A stretch of DNA of 64,000 nucleotides from Hymenobacter aerophilus DSM 13606 (GCF_000382225.1 NZ_KB907817.1:23741-87740), one strand, 5' to 3'. Numbered from the stretch's first letter, positions 36,089-44,802 are shown. The notes: generated by a model not told the origin, from the sequence alone. Numbers and translations are program-made.

Positions 36089-36706
36089 ATGAATCGTAAA
36101 AACCTTGTTTCCTGGCTTCCACTAGCCCTGTTTGCCCTCGTTCTGTTCACCCCGCTCCGCACGCCGGTTATGGGCACCATCCAGCGCGGACTGCTGGCTA
36201 CCGGCCTGTGGAACGCCGATGCGCCGGTTGAGCTGGCCCCCGCTGCCACGGCCCCTACGCCCGCGGTGCCCGTGGGCGGCGCAACCTACCCGCACAACCT
36301 GCCGCTGCTCACGCTCGATGGCCAGCACGTCAACCTCAGCGACCTGAAGGGCAAGGCGGTGTTCGTGAACCTGTGGGCCAGCTGGTGCGCGCCCTGCGTG
36401 GCCGAAATGCCCGGCATCCAGGCGCTGTACCAGAAAATGGACCCCACGAAGGTGGCCTTTGTAATGATTTCACTGGATGAGAACCCGGCCAAGGCCCGGG
36501 CCATGCTCAAGCGCAAAGGCTACACCTTCCCGGTGTATTTCCCGATGGGGCCGCTGGCCGCGCCGTTCGATTCCAATTCCATTCCCTCCACCGTTATTCT
36601 CGACCCCAACGGGCAGGTAGTGGCCCGCCACGACGGCATGGCCGAGTACGATACGCCCGAGTTCAAGGCCGCCCTCGAAAACCTAACGCGACCCGCCCGC
36701 AACTAA
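36089..36706 (+). CDS. TlpA-like thiol-disulfide oxidoreductase
   Basis: Thioredoxin-fold protein of 205 residues anchored by an N-terminal span (LVSWLPLALFALVLFTPL). The redox motif WASWCAPCVAEMPGIQALYQ is near residue 97, after the TlpA/AhpC-type stretch LLTLDGQHVNLSDLKGKAVFVNLW. The cis-Pro is in NSIPSTVILDPNG. It works in the periplasm, probably reducing cytochrome c or copper-site cysteines. It may serve the NirK or SCO system, but the gene is not adjacent. A hairpin follows the stop codon. Confidence 0.93.
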   Translation: MNRKNLVSWLPLALFALVLFTPLRTPVMGTIQRGLLATGLWNADAPVELAPAATAPTPAVPVGGATYPHNLPLLTLDGQHVNLSDLKGKAVFVNLWASWCAPCVAEMPGIQALYQKMDPTKVAFVMISLDENPAKARAMLKRKGYTFPVYFPMGPLAAPFDSNSIPSTVILDPNGQVVARHDGMAEYDTPEFKAALENLTRPARN

Positions 36707-36731
36707 TCAGCCAGCCCAAGCGGCCTAACCA

Positions 36732-36797
36732 TCACCCCCGCACAACGCCGCCCCATCGTAGCACCTGTTACGATGGGGCGGCGTTGCGCGGGGGTGA
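36732..36797. terminator. Long hairpin between convergent genes
   Basis: TCACCCCCGC, ACAACGCCGCCCCATCGTA and the near-perfect complement form a stem of about 28 bases with a 10-base loop. It lies between convergent genes and probably stops transcription both ways, though no long T-tract follows. Confidence 0.75.
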
Positions 36798-36834
36798 TGG
36801 CAGGCGGCAGGGGAAAAGCGGCCTGCGCCGCGCC

Positions 36835-37149
36835 CTAGCGGTAGATAACGATGCGGGCCGCCTTGTGGCAGACCAGGGAGTGAGGGGCACCCTGCGGGAA
36901 AATCACGTAGTCGCCGGCCTGCACTTCCACCGTTTTGTCATTCTCCTGCGTGATGGCCAGCTCGCCGGCCAGCACAATCACCAGCACGTCGCCGCCATCG
37001 TGGTGATGGGTGGGCATAGATTCGCCGGCTTCGAGGGTTTTATAGATGATGCGCTGCCCATCTTTATTGAGGAGCACGTGGCCTTTTTGAGGGCCCAGAG
37101 ACTTGTGGCGGCCATCGAGGAGGCTGCCGGCTTGCATAGGAGCGAACAT
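36835..37149 (-). CDS. Small cupin-domain protein
   Basis: About 104 residues forming a single cupin barrel. Motif 1 is MPTHHHDGGDVLVIVLAGELAI with the metal-binding His cluster; motif 2 is AGDYVIFPQGAPHSLV with the last His. The substrate is unknown. The start is uncertain: ATG at 37149 (MFAPMQAGS), 37137 (MQAGSLLDG) or an upstream one at 37209 that would add a hydrophobic N-terminus (GGLPAFFYYTLLFMF). It is convergent with the thioredoxin-like gene. Confidence 0.8.
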   Translation of the reverse strand: MFAPMQAGSLLDGRHKSLGPQKGHVLLNKDGQRIIYKTLEAGESMPTHHHDGGDVLVIVLAGELAITQENDKTVEVQAGDYVIFPQGAPHSLVCHKAARIVIYR

Positions 37150-37378
37150 AAACAGAAGCGTGTAATAGAAGAAGGCCGGCAGCCCGCCGGCAAGGGGGCC
37201 AGTGGCCATTGCAGAAGCAAAGGTCGCCGCCCGGCGGCCCCGCCTTTATGATCTGGCGCATACCGGGCGGTTTATTTTGGGCCTCTGCGGCACGTTCCGG
37301 AGCCGCTAAACGCCGGCCCGATTAGCTCGTTTGCCCGGCAGAAGCGAGCTTTGCGGCTCTCTTACCGCTATATGTATC

Positions 37379-37966
37379 ATGATTGAAGTCGACATCCTGG
37401 AGCAGTTCGGGGCCACCCAACGCAGCCTGGCCAAGGGCGAAGTGCTGTTTGCCGAAGACGAGCCGGCCCATTTCTACTACCAGGTTCTGCGGGGCGAAGT
37501 GCGGATGATAAACCGCATCGAGGACGGCACCGAGTTTATTCAGGGTATTTTTCAGGCCGGCGAAAGCCTGGGCGAGCCGCCGCTGTTCGGCGAGTTTCCG
37601 TATCCGGCCTCGGCCGTGGCCAGCCAACCGGCCGTAGTGCTGCGGCTGGCCTACCCGGCCCTGCTGGAGCTGCTGCGCCAGCGCTTCGATATCCACCAGC
37701 GCTTTCTTGCCACGCTGGCCAAACGCCTGCAATACAAGTCTATGCAGGCCCGCGAGATGTCGAGCTACCCCGCGGCCCACCAGCTGCTTACGCTGCTGGA
37801 CTACTTCAAGCAGCAGGCCGGCAACCCGCCCGATTTTCTGGTGCCCCTGACCCGGCAGGAGCTGGCCGACCTGACCGGGCTGCGCGTTGAAACCGTTATC
37901 CGCACCGTTAAGCAGCTGGAGCACGAGGGCAAGCTGGCGCTGCGCGACGGCAAAATTGTGCTGTAA
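37379..37966 (+). CDS. Crp/Fnr-family transcription regulator
   Basis: 195 residues. The N-terminal cyclic-nucleotide-binding-like domain (GEVLFAEDEPAHFYYQVLRGEVRMINRIEDG) lacks obvious Cys ligands for an FNR iron-sulfur cluster. The winged helix at 145-180 is LTRQELADLTGLRVETVIRTVKQLEHEGKLAL, whose ET..R recognition helix is close to that of FNR/Crp proteins that bind TTGAT or TGTGA half-sites. It is a candidate for the TATGAT-N4-ATCATA site at 25283-25298. It stands alone and is followed by a terminator. Confidence 0.92.
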   Translation: MIEVDILEQFGATQRSLAKGEVLFAEDEPAHFYYQVLRGEVRMINRIEDGTEFIQGIFQAGESLGEPPLFGEFPYPASAVASQPAVVLRLAYPALLELLRQRFDIHQRFLATLAKRLQYKSMQAREMSSYPAAHQLLTLLDYFKQQAGNPPDFLVPLTRQELADLTGLRVETVIRTVKQLEHEGKLALRDGKIVL

Positions 37967-37977
37967 GCTCACACAGC

Positions 37978-38032
37978 AAGGTCCGCCCGGGCCCGTTCCC
38001 TTTTCAAGCGGAAACGCACCCGGGCGGACCTT
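37978..38032 (+). terminator. Terminator-like hairpin after the Crp/Fnr gene
   Basis: AAGGTCCGCCCGGG pairs with CCCGGGCGGACCTT across about 27 bases. The stem is 14 bases and perfect. Only two Ts follow. Confidence 0.75.
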
Positions 38033-38089
38033 ACAGAGGGCTCGGTTTATGGAGCAGCAAGCACCGGAAGCAGTGCTGCTTGCTGGGCT

Positions 38090-38326
38090 TTAGCGCCAGT
38101 AGTTGTTGGCCGCCGCAATGGTGGCAAACTCGATGGCCACCGTGTGGGTTACGGCCAGCAGCATGGCCGCGTCGTTGGCGTACACGTCGCGCAGCTGCTC
38201 GCGCTTTTGGGCATCGGGCTGGGTGGCTTTCACAATGAGGCGGCTCATGCGCACGGCCAGCTGGCGGCCTTCTTCGGGGGTGGCGGTGAGCAGGCTGTTG
38301 TTCGGAACGAGGGTTACGGCTTCCAT
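38090..38326 (-). CDS. Small hypothetical protein
   Basis: 78 residues, largely helical (PEEGRQLAVRMSRLIVKATQPDAQKREQLRDVYANDAAMLL and a C-terminal AIEFATIAAANNYWR). No known domain is recognised. The start MEAVTLVPN at 38326 is preferred over an ATG 23 codons upstream, whose extra residues look unstructured. It has neither signal peptide nor membrane span. It may be read with the nuclease-like gene upstream, from which it is separated by 81 bases. Confidence 0.6.
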   Translation of the reverse strand: MEAVTLVPNNSLLTATPEEGRQLAVRMSRLIVKATQPDAQKREQLRDVYANDAAMLLAVTHTVAIEFATIAAANNYWR

Positions 38327-38407
38327 GGGCAGGAAAAAAAGGTGGGAGATAAACACCGGCGCCGGCTGACTACCGGCTGCGGGCAACGACGTCAAGATAC
38401 TCGGAAA

Positions 38408-39007
38408 TCAGTGTTTCGGGCGCCGCTTGCGCCGTTTGGCAATCCGCTCGCGCTCCAGCTTGCGCTCGGCGCGCATGAGCAGGCGCTCCTCGTAGCGGCT
38501 CAGCAGCTGGCGGCGCACAAAGTGGGCGAGGTCGGCCAGCGAAACCAAACGGGTGGTGCGCAGGAAGCTCATAATGTCGCGGCGGCGCAGCCCGCTGACG
38601 CCCGGCAGCCCCTGGGCCAGCAAATACTGCTTGATTTCCTCTACGCGCAGCAGCCCCGCCACCGCGGGCCGCTCGACGGTGGCGTTGTACTGGGCCGGGC
38701 GATGGGCCTGCAAACCAGCCGGCGAGGCCACCAGCACGCCCACCCACTCGGGCAGCAGCGGCAGCAGCCGGGCCAGGTGCTTTTCGGTGACCACAAACGT
38801 GACGAAATCGTAGGCCTGGCTGTAGCAGGGCAGCTGCCGGGGCACGCGCTGCAGCGTATCGGCGTCGCCCTTCAGCTCGTAGCCGTGCATAAACTGCTCG
38901 GTGATGTGCACCACGTCGGCGCGGGTGGTGCCGGTGGGCAGCTCGTCGATAAACACCCCGCCCGCCAGCAGCGGGTACAGCAAAGGCCGGATATCCGCGT
39001 CGTTCAT
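38408..39007 (-). CDS. sce7726-family, PD-(D/E)XK nuclease-like protein
   Basis: 199 residues. The N-terminal half (MNDADIRPLLYPLL, TGTTRADVVHITEQFMHGYELKGDADTLQRV) shows a D...ExK pattern (Asp in RADVV, Glu-Leu-Lys in YELKGD), the catalytic core of PD-(D/E)XK nucleases, and SQAYDFVTFVV follows, as in sce7726-family proteins. The C-terminus is very basic (RYEERLLMRAERKLERERIAKRRKRRPKH), probably nucleic-acid binding. The family is of unknown role, often near mobile elements. A phrase palindrome lies immediately upstream at 39013-39088. Confidence 0.75.
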   Translation of the reverse strand: MNDADIRPLLYPLLAGGVFIDELPTGTTRADVVHITEQFMHGYELKGDADTLQRVPRQLPCYSQAYDFVTFVVTEKHLARLLPLLPEWVGVLVASPAGLQAHRPAQYNATVERPAVAGLLRVEEIKQYLLAQGLPGVSGLRRRDIMSFLRTTRLVSLADLAHFVRRQLLSRYEERLLMRAERKLERERIAKRRKRRPKH

Positions 39008-39012
39008 TTCAG

Positions 39013-39088
39013 GAGCTACAAGCTTCAAGCCGCAAGCTACAAGCTGGCGTGAACATCAGCTTGTAGCTTGCGGCTTGAAGCTTGCGGC
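39013..39088. repeat. Phrase palindrome, CAAGCTT family
   Basis: Heptamer-like phrases (GCTACAA, GCTTCAA, GCCGCAA, GCTACAA, GCTG) read left of 39045, and their exact inverted order (CAGCTTG, TAGCTTG, CGGCTTG, AAGCTTG) reads right from 39057. The arms are nearly perfect over about 30 bases, with an 11-base loop. Same family as 4337-4419. Confidence 0.88.
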
Positions 39089-39093
39089 CCAAA

Positions 39094-39324
39094 TCAAATG
39101 ACCCGTATCCGGTCGTGGTGGGCGTCGTCGCGCAGAATTTCCAGGCCCTTGTAGGCCAGCGGGCGGCCGGTATTGTGGGTCAGGCCGTCGTTTTCGTAGA
39201 GGTGGGCCACATCCAGCACCAGCTGGGTGTATTTCCGCTCGCCCAGCTCGATGGCTACGGGGCGGCCGTGGCTGGAATCGAAGGTGGCCAGGGCCTGGTC
39301 AATTTCCTCCAGTATCTTACTCAT
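39094..39324 (-). CDS. Small hypothetical protein
   Basis: 76 residues, acidic to neutral, with no membrane span (SKILEEIDQALATFDSSHGRPVAIELGERKYTQLVLDVAHLYEN). I do not recognise it. The start at 39324 is chosen as the first Met after a proline-rich, unstructured stretch. It ends six bases before the inverted repeat that separates it from the nuclease-like gene. Coding status is supported by codon bias and clean strand logic only. Confidence 0.6.
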   Translation of the reverse strand: MSKILEEIDQALATFDSSHGRPVAIELGERKYTQLVLDVAHLYENDGLTHNTGRPLAYKGLEILRDDAHHDRIRVI

Positions 39325-39407
39325 AGCTTGAAAGGACGGGTACGCGGGGGAAATATAGAAAGATGCGCGCAGTAATGCCGCGCCGCCCGCGCCGGGCAGC
39401 CGCAAAA

Positions 39408-39447
39408 AGCGGCCCCACTTGCTCCTTTCGGAATAAGTGGGGCCGCT
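39408..39447. terminator. Hairpin upstream of small gene, probable terminator of the DJ-1 gene
   Basis: AGCGGCCCCACTT pairs exactly with AAGTGGGGCCGCT across a 14-base loop. It follows the stop of the minus-strand DJ-1-like gene (39470) by 22 bases. Confidence 0.8.
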
Positions 39448-39469
39448 AAGCGGGCGCAAAAACTGCCGC

Positions 39470-40150
39470 TTATTTCTTCAGCAGCGCCAATAGGGCTTCG
39501 GCGGCGGGCTCGGAGGAGGCCGGGTTCTGGCCCGTAATCAGGTGGCCGGCCTGCGTTACGTAGGGCGCCCAGTCGGCACCTTTCGAGTAGTCGCCACCGT
39601 TTTCCTTGAGCATATCTTCCACCAGAAAAGGCACCACGTTGGTCAGCTGCACGGCGTCTTCTTCGGTGTTCGTGAAGCCGGTAACCGATTTGCCCTTCAC
39701 CAGCGGCTCGCCGTTGGCGGCCTTGGCGTGGCGCAGCACGGCCGGGGCGTGGCACACGGCCGCAACCGGCTTGCCGGCGGCGTACATGCGCTCAATCAGC
39801 GCAATCGACTGCCGGTCCTCGGCTAAATCCCAGAGCGGACCGTGGCCGCCGGGGTAAAACACGGCGTCGTAATCAGCGCCCGAAACCGAGGCCAGCTTCA
39901 CGGTCGAAGCCAGCACCTGCTGGGCCTCGTCGTCGGCTTTGAAGCGCTTGGTGGCGTCGGTCTGGGCGCTGGCGTCGTCGCTTTTGGGGTCGAGGGGCGG
40001 CTGGCCACCCTGGGGCGAAGCCACGGTCAGCGTCGCGCCGGCATCCTTGAACACGTAATAGGGCGCGGCGAATTCTTCGAGCCAGAAGCCGGTTTTTTCG
40101 CCCGTATTGCCCAGCTGGTCGTGCGAGGTGAGCACCATCAAAATTTTCAT
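39470..40150 (-). CDS. DJ-1/PfpI family protein (Hsp31-like glyoxalase/deglycase type)
   Basis: 226 residues with the class I glutamine-amidotransferase-like fold. The nucleophile elbow is AVCHAPAVLRHA near 132, with catalytic partners likely Glu in GFWLEEFAAPYYVF and His next to the Cys. YDAVFYPGGHGPLWDL is the GGHG motif. Long members of this type (over 220 residues) act as chaperones or methylglyoxal hydratases. It is probably cytoplasmic and stress-related; the reductase gene upstream is on the same strand, 56 bases away. Confidence 0.9.
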   Translation of the reverse strand: MKILMVLTSHDQLGNTGEKTGFWLEEFAAPYYVFKDAGATLTVASPQGGQPPLDPKSDDASAQTDATKRFKADDEAQQVLASTVKLASVSGADYDAVFYPGGHGPLWDLAEDRQSIALIERMYAAGKPVAAVCHAPAVLRHAKAANGEPLVKGKSVTGFTNTEEDAVQLTNVVPFLVEDMLKENGGDYSKGADWAPYVTQAGHLITGQNPASSEPAAEALLALLKK

Positions 40151-40206
40151 GGAAGTCGTTTTAAGCGTTTAGAAGTATGCGGCCGGCCAATCTGGCTGTC
40201 ACGCAA

Positions 40207-41205
40207 TCAGGCCACTTTCACCACGGCCTTGCCGGTGTTGTCGCCCTGGAACAAACCCAGGAACGCGGCCGGAATCTGGTCGAAGCCCTCGGTTACGGTT
40301 TCCTCGAACTGCAGCTTGCCCTGCGCGTACCACTCGGCCAGCTGGCGGCTGCCCTCGGGCCAGCGGCTGTGGTAGTCGCTGACAATAAAGCCCTGCAGCT
40401 TGCTGCTGGTTTTGAGCAGCTTGCCTTCGGGGCGCGGCCCGGTGGGCACTTCGGTGGCGTTGTAGAGCGAAATCTGGCCGCAGAGGGCAATGCGGGCGTG
40501 CTTGTTGAGCAGGTCGTACACGGCATCGGTGATGGGGCCGCCCACGTTGTCGAAGTAGCAATCCACGCCGTTGGGCGCGGCGGCGGCCAGCGCGGCGGGC
40601 ACGTCGGCGGTTTTGTAGTTGATGGCCTCATCGAAGCCCAGCTCTTTCAGGTAGGTTACTTTCTCGTCGGAGCCGGCCGTGCCAATCACGCGGGCGCCCT
40701 TTATTTTGGCCAGCTGGCCCACCACCATGCCCACGGCCCCGGCCGCGCCCGACACGACCACTGTTTCGCCTTCCTTAGGTTCGCAGATGTCGAGCAGGCC
40801 GAAATAGGCGGTCAGGCCCGTCATGCCCAGCAACCCCAGGTAGTAGCTGATGGGCGCTTTGCCCTCGGTCGGCAGGGCCTGCAGGCTTTTGGCCGGGGCT
40901 ATGCTGAACTCCTGCCAGGGCAGGTTGCCCACCACCAAACGGCCTACCGGCAGGTGCTCGGCCTGGCTTTCCACTACCTCGGCCACCACGCCGCCCGCGA
41001 GGGGCTCGCCCACCTTAAAGGGCTCCACGTACGATTTAGCGCTGCTCATGCGGCCCCGCATATAAGGGTCCACGCTTACGTAGCGGGTTTTAAGCAGCAC
41101 CTCGCCAGCCTGTAGTGCGGGCAGCTCGCGGGTTTCAAATTGGAACTGGGCCTCGGTGGGCTCGCCCTGGGGGCGGCTGGCGAGCAGGATGGTGTTGGTT
41201 TTCAT
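40207..41205 (-). CDS. NADP-dependent medium-chain reductase (PTGR/CurA type)
   Basis: Zinc-independent MDR enzyme of 332 residues, similar to alkenal or leukotriene B4 dehydrogenases that reduce activated double bonds. SVDPYMRGRMSS near 45 is the family signature, VVSGAAGAVGMVVGQLAKIKGARVIGTAGS near 150 binds NADP, and GVDCYFDNVGG near 225 follows. Its job is probably detoxification of reactive alkenals, consistent with DJ-1 and Ohr neighbours. A palindrome of the CAGTTGTC family lies between it and the ohr gene upstream. Confidence 0.92.
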   Translation of the reverse strand: MKTNTILLASRPQGEPTEAQFQFETRELPALQAGEVLLKTRYVSVDPYMRGRMSSAKSYVEPFKVGEPLAGGVVAEVVESQAEHLPVGRLVVGNLPWQEFSIAPAKSLQALPTEGKAPISYYLGLLGMTGLTAYFGLLDICEPKEGETVVVSGAAGAVGMVVGQLAKIKGARVIGTAGSDEKVTYLKELGFDEAINYKTADVPAALAAAAPNGVDCYFDNVGGPITDAVYDLLNKHARIALCGQISLYNATEVPTGPRPEGKLLKTSSKLQGFIVSDYHSRWPEGSRQLAEWYAQGKLQFEETVTEGFDQIPAAFLGLFQGDNTGKAVVKVA

Positions 41206-41210
41206 AGTAG

Positions 41211-41310
41211 GTGTCAGTTGTTAATTATCAGTTGTCAGCTGTCCGTTTTTGGTTGCCGGCTGCCAAGAGGCTATTACCCTGACAGCTGGCAACCAAAAAC
41301 GGACAACTGC
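41211..41310. repeat. Phrase palindrome, CAGTTGTC/GTCCGTTTTTGG family
   Basis: The left part holds CAGTTGT, CAGTTGT, CAGCTGT phrases then CCGTTTTTGGTTGCC; the right arm (41280-41310) is GACAGCTGGCAACC, AAAAACGGACAACTG. The right arm ends exactly before the ohr stop codon at 41311, and the left begins six bases after the start of the reductase gene. It fills the whole gap. Confidence 0.85.
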
Positions 41311-41751
41311 CTAAGCGGCGTGGGTGGTTGTGGTCAGGTTGACCTCGATGTTGCCGCGGGTGGCGCGCGAGTAGGGGCAGATGCCGTGGGCGGCTTCTAC
41401 GAGCTGCTCGGCCTGGGCCTGCTCGAAGCCGGGCAGGTTCACGTGCAGGTCGGCCGAAATGCCGTAGCCGCCGTCTTCGGCCTGACCGAAACCGATGAGG
41501 GCTTCCACTGTCACGTCCTGGAGCTTTACGCCGGCCTGGCGGGCCGCTACGCCCAGGGCGCCTTCAAAGCAGGAAGAATACGCGGCCGCAAACAGCTGCT
41601 CGGGGTTGGTAGCGCCGGCTTTGCCGGGGCCGCCCATTTCCTTGGGCGTGCTCAGCGCGAGGTTCAGCACGTCGTTGTTGGTGCTGATGGCGCCGTCGCG
41701 GCCGCCTTTGGCTTTAGCCTGGGCCGTGAATACTTTGTTGGTGAGTTTCAT
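41311..41751 (-). CDS. ohr: Organic hydroperoxide resistance protein Ohr
   Basis: Thiol peroxidase of 146 residues. The two catalytic Cys are in AAAYSSCFEGALG near 62 and AHGICPYSRATRGN near 124. It reduces organic hydroperoxides, using lipoylated proteins as reductant in known cases. The OhrR-type repressor is encoded 29 bases upstream on the same strand, the normal pairing. Confidence 0.95.
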   Translation of the reverse strand: MKLTNKVFTAQAKAKGGRDGAISTNNDVLNLALSTPKEMGGPGKAGATNPEQLFAAAYSSCFEGALGVAARQAGVKLQDVTVEALIGFGQAEDGGYGISADLHVNLPGFEQAQAEQLVEAAHGICPYSRATRGNIEVNLTTTTHAA

Positions 41752-41780
41752 GGGGAATGAATAAAAAGAGAAAGAAAAGG

Positions 41781-42245
41781 CTATTGCAGCCGGGTAAGCA
41801 ATTGGTTGAGCTGGCTACGCAAGGCCAGAAAATCGGCTTCGGGCATCCCGAGGCGGGAAAGCAGCTGCTCCGGAATCCGGCAGGCCGGCCCGCGCAGGGC
41901 CTCGCCCGCCGGCTGCAGCCCGATGATGACCGAACGCTCGTCGCGCGCATCGCGGCGGCGGCTGAGCCACTGGCGCTGCTCCATGCGCTTGAGCAGCGGC
42001 GTAAGGGTACCCGAATCGAGCAGCAGGTGCTCGCCCAACTCCTTTACCGTCAGCTCCTGGTGTTCCCACAGCAGCAGCAGCACCAGATACTGCGGATACG
42101 TCAGGCCCAGCTCCTGTAGCAGCGGCTGGTAAGCCTTGGTGAGCATCCGCGAAGCGGCGTACAGCGGAAAGCACAGCTGGTTTCCCAGCCGTAGCAAAGC
42201 GTGCGGGTCGTTGGGGTCGGGTAGGGGAGTTGCAGAGTCGGCCAT
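41781..42245 (-). CDS. ohrR: MarR-family peroxide sensor OhrR
   Basis: 154 residues. The redox-sensing Cys is in GNQLCFPLYAASRMLTKAYQPLL near residue 25, and the winged helix is LTVKELGEHLLLDSGTLTPLLKRMEQRQWLSRRRDARDERSV. The family represses ohr until the Cys is oxidised. Upstream, GTTGT...ACAAC (42268-42294) is a weak dyad in an AT-rich stretch and might be its operator. Confidence 0.93.
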   Translation of the reverse strand: MADSATPLPDPNDPHALLRLGNQLCFPLYAASRMLTKAYQPLLQELGLTYPQYLVLLLLWEHQELTVKELGEHLLLDSGTLTPLLKRMEQRQWLSRRRDARDERSVIIGLQPAGEALRGPACRIPEQLLSRLGMPEADFLALRSQLNQLLTRLQ

Positions 42246-42388
42246 GGATACTAGATACCGCTAATGGGTTGTATAAGTTTTAATAGTGCACAACTAATTT
42301 GTAGAAAAGAACTGACCAGCGCTGTAGTCAGCAACTGGCCAGTTAGTTACAGTGGCAGATAATAACGGTCCGCCGAAGCAGGTAGGGG

Positions 42389-42688
42389 TCAGACCTTCTC
42401 GTAGCCCTGGATGCCGCCAATCAGGTTGCGCACCTGGCTGAAGCCCTGCTGCTGCAGAAAGGCTTTGGCGGCGGCCGAGCGGCTGCCGCCCTTGCAATGC
42501 ACGATTACCTCCTGGTCGCGCAGGTCTTCGAGCTCGTCTACTTTGCTCGGCAGCTCGCCCAGCGGGATGTTGCGGCTGCCCTCGATGCGGCTTTCTTCAT
42601 TTTCCCAGGTTTCGCGCACGTCAATGATAACGGGGGCGGTGCCCTGGGCTACGCGGTCTTTTAATTCAACGGCCGTGATGTCGGTCAT
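42389..42688 (-). CDS. Single-domain rhodanese-like protein
   Basis: 99 residues, a complete small rhodanese domain (IDVRETWENEESRIEGSRNIPLGEL) with active-site Cys in IVHCKGGSRSAAAKAF. It lacks a signal peptide, so it is cytoplasmic, unlike the anchored rhodanese at 32296. Such stand-alone proteins carry sulfane sulfur; the partner is unknown. The frame runs on upstream, but the typical domain begins at MTDITAVELKDR. Confidence 0.92.
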   Translation of the reverse strand: MTDITAVELKDRVAQGTAPVIIDVRETWENEESRIEGSRNIPLGELPSKVDELEDLRDQEVIVHCKGGSRSAAAKAFLQQQGFSQVRNLIGGIQGYEKV

Positions 42689-42798
42689 GGTAGGGTAGGA
42701 AGAGCGGTGAAAAGCCCCGGATGGAAAGGAAGGAGGAAGGGCTTCAAACGCAACAATAGCAAAAAAGCCAGACAAAACGCGGCTATTCCATTTTGGGA

Positions 42799-44670
42799 CT
42801 ACTGCCCGCCCACCGCCAGCCGTTGCGTGAGCACCTGGCCGTTGGGCAGTTGCAGGCGCACAAAGTACAGCCCGGCCGCCAGCGGCAGTTGCAATTCGGG
42901 CCGGCCGGCCTCGGCGGCGGGCTGCTCCCACACCACCCGGCCCAGCGCGTCGAGCACGGTGGCGCGGCGGTAGGGACCGGGCACCCGCACCCGGCCGTCG
43001 GGCGTGGGGTTGGGGGCGAGGCGGTAGCGGGCGGCCACATCGGCGGCCGGCGCGCTGGTTACTACGCCGCCGCCCATCAGTGGCCGCAGCATCAGGGCCC
43101 CGGCCGGACTGTAGTTGGTGGCAGGGTTGAACGGCGCCAGCGCGCCCGGCAGGCCCGAGAACAGGTAATTGGGGGGCGAGGCGTTGTTCAGGTCGTAGCC
43201 GACCTCGACGAACTGGGGCGTGGGTGCCTGGCCGTAGCCGGCAAAAAAGCTGCCGCTCACCTTCACCGGCGCATCAAACACCACCTCCACGTAGGGCTGG
43301 CCGGCGGGCAGCGTCAGCGGCACGGTAAAGGTTTTGGTAGCCTTGGGCTGCGCGGCGGGCCCCAGAATGCCGTTGGTGCGCGTCGCGGCCGAATCCCAGA
43401 TGGCGGCCGTGAGCGTGCGGCCGCCGGCCGTGGCCAGCACCGGGTACAGCCGCAGGGCCCGCACTTGGTCGGGCTGGTTGAGGTCGAAGCGCAGCGCGTA
43501 GTAGCTGGGCGGACCCGTCGAGGCCGGTGCCAGGCTCAGCGAGGCTTCGGCCGTGCCGTCGTCGTAAGCAAAGTAGTCGCTTAGGTCGGTGCGGCGGCTG
43601 GCGGTGTCGTTGGCGAGCGTGCGCGGGTCGGTTTCGTTGGTGATGAGGATCAGGCGCTGCCGCAGCTGCTTGGGGGCGGGCGTAACGGGCACGGTGGCCG
43701 CGCTGGGGTCGCCCACAATCGGGTACTGCCGGGCGCCGGCATCGAGTGAGGCGTTGCCGCGCAGAAAGCGCGAAGTGGTATTGTCGGGCAGCACATCGAG
43801 CAAACCCAGCCAGGTGATGGGCGTGGGGGCGGGGCCGGCGTCGAGGTTGTTGGCGGTGGTAGCGGTGCGCGAAGCCAGCTCGCGGGCGGGGTTCACGTTG
43901 AACTGGTGCACCGGCATGGCCGTGTAGCGGCGCAGGGCGCTGGGCAGGGCCCGGCTGGTGGCAATGTCGCGGAAGGTCGAGTCGGTGGCCGAGCGGTTGC
44001 GGTCGAGGCGCACGTAGTCCACGCTCCAGGCGTCGCGGGCGTTGTAGAGGTAGCCGCTGGTGCGAATCCGGAACTGGAAGTTGCCGTGCAGGTAGGCAGT
44101 CTGGTTGATGGGCAGGGCCTTGAAGCGGAAGTTGGTCGTGTCGGCCGGACTATCAAGCCGCCACACCTCGTTCCAGCGACCGTTTTCGCTTTTAAACTCC
44201 ACGTAGAGCGCAATGGGCCGGGTGCCGCTGGCCTCGGGCCGCCCGCGCCGGGTGCCGGCCTGCCAGAAAAAGCTCAGGTACACGTTATCAGTCGGCTGCA
44301 GTCCTTTCAGGTCGATGGGCTGCGAAGTCAGCGAGTCGGCGTCGCCCACCCGGCCAATGGCGCCGCGGGGCCGGCCGAGGGCGTCGAGGCCGTCGAGCGT
44401 GGCCACGTTGCGCGAAATGGGCCGGCGCGGGTAGCGGTTGTTCACCAGCGCCCCGCCCGCGGGCTCCCAGCGTTGGGCGTCGGGCCGGCCTTCGGGCTGG
44501 CGGGCAAAGTCATCGAAAAACGGCAGTGGCAGCGCCGTTACCCGGTTTGCCGCACCCACCGCGCCCACCGCGGCGTGGGCCGGCTCCGAGCCCAGCGGCC
44601 GGATTTGCTGGCCCTGACTAAAATAGGGTGCCAGCAGCAGGGCCAGCAGGTAGCAGTAGCGGTAAGTCAT
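42799..44670 (-). CDS. Large secreted protein with type IX secretion C-terminal domain
   Basis: 623 residues with a signal peptide (CYLLALLLAPYFSQGQ). The C-terminal 80 residues (YRLAPNPTPDGRVRVPG, LDALGRVVWEQ, LPLAAGLYFVRLQLPNGQVLTQRLAV) form a type A T9SS sorting domain: PNP, then GRVV, then LxAGLYFVRL and a final RLAV. The middle has no enzymatic motif; segments such as VYLSFFWQAGT and SVDYVRLDRN look like beta-sandwich, MAM/choice-of-anchor-type folds. It is probably surface-bound. T9SS genes themselves are not in the window. Confidence 0.9.
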   Translation of the reverse strand: MTYRYCYLLALLLAPYFSQGQQIRPLGSEPAHAAVGAVGAANRVTALPLPFFDDFARQPEGRPDAQRWEPAGGALVNNRYPRRPISRNVATLDGLDALGRPRGAIGRVGDADSLTSQPIDLKGLQPTDNVYLSFFWQAGTRRGRPEASGTRPIALYVEFKSENGRWNEVWRLDSPADTTNFRFKALPINQTAYLHGNFQFRIRTSGYLYNARDAWSVDYVRLDRNRSATDSTFRDIATSRALPSALRRYTAMPVHQFNVNPARELASRTATTANNLDAGPAPTPITWLGLLDVLPDNTTSRFLRGNASLDAGARQYPIVGDPSAATVPVTPAPKQLRQRLILITNETDPRTLANDTASRRTDLSDYFAYDDGTAEASLSLAPASTGPPSYYALRFDLNQPDQVRALRLYPVLATAGGRTLTAAIWDSAATRTNGILGPAAQPKATKTFTVPLTLPAGQPYVEVVFDAPVKVSGSFFAGYGQAPTPQFVEVGYDLNNASPPNYLFSGLPGALAPFNPATNYSPAGALMLRPLMGGGVVTSAPAADVAARYRLAPNPTPDGRVRVPGPYRRATVLDALGRVVWEQPAAEAGRPELQLPLAAGLYFVRLQLPNGQVLTQRLAVGGQ

Positions 44671-44802
44671 ATAAGCAAGATCAAAAGGCGGGTATGAAGG
44701 CGCACAACAGCGCGCTCAGCAGTACGGCTATAAACGAAACAAGGTCCGCTGACGTGCAACGAACCTCGCTTTTTTGAGCGGTTGGTGAGCATGGGTTGGA
44801 AA

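Noticed and set aside
42268..42294. OhrR operator as a separate feature
   Set aside because: Five-base arms 17 bases apart are too weak; mentioned only in the gene entry.
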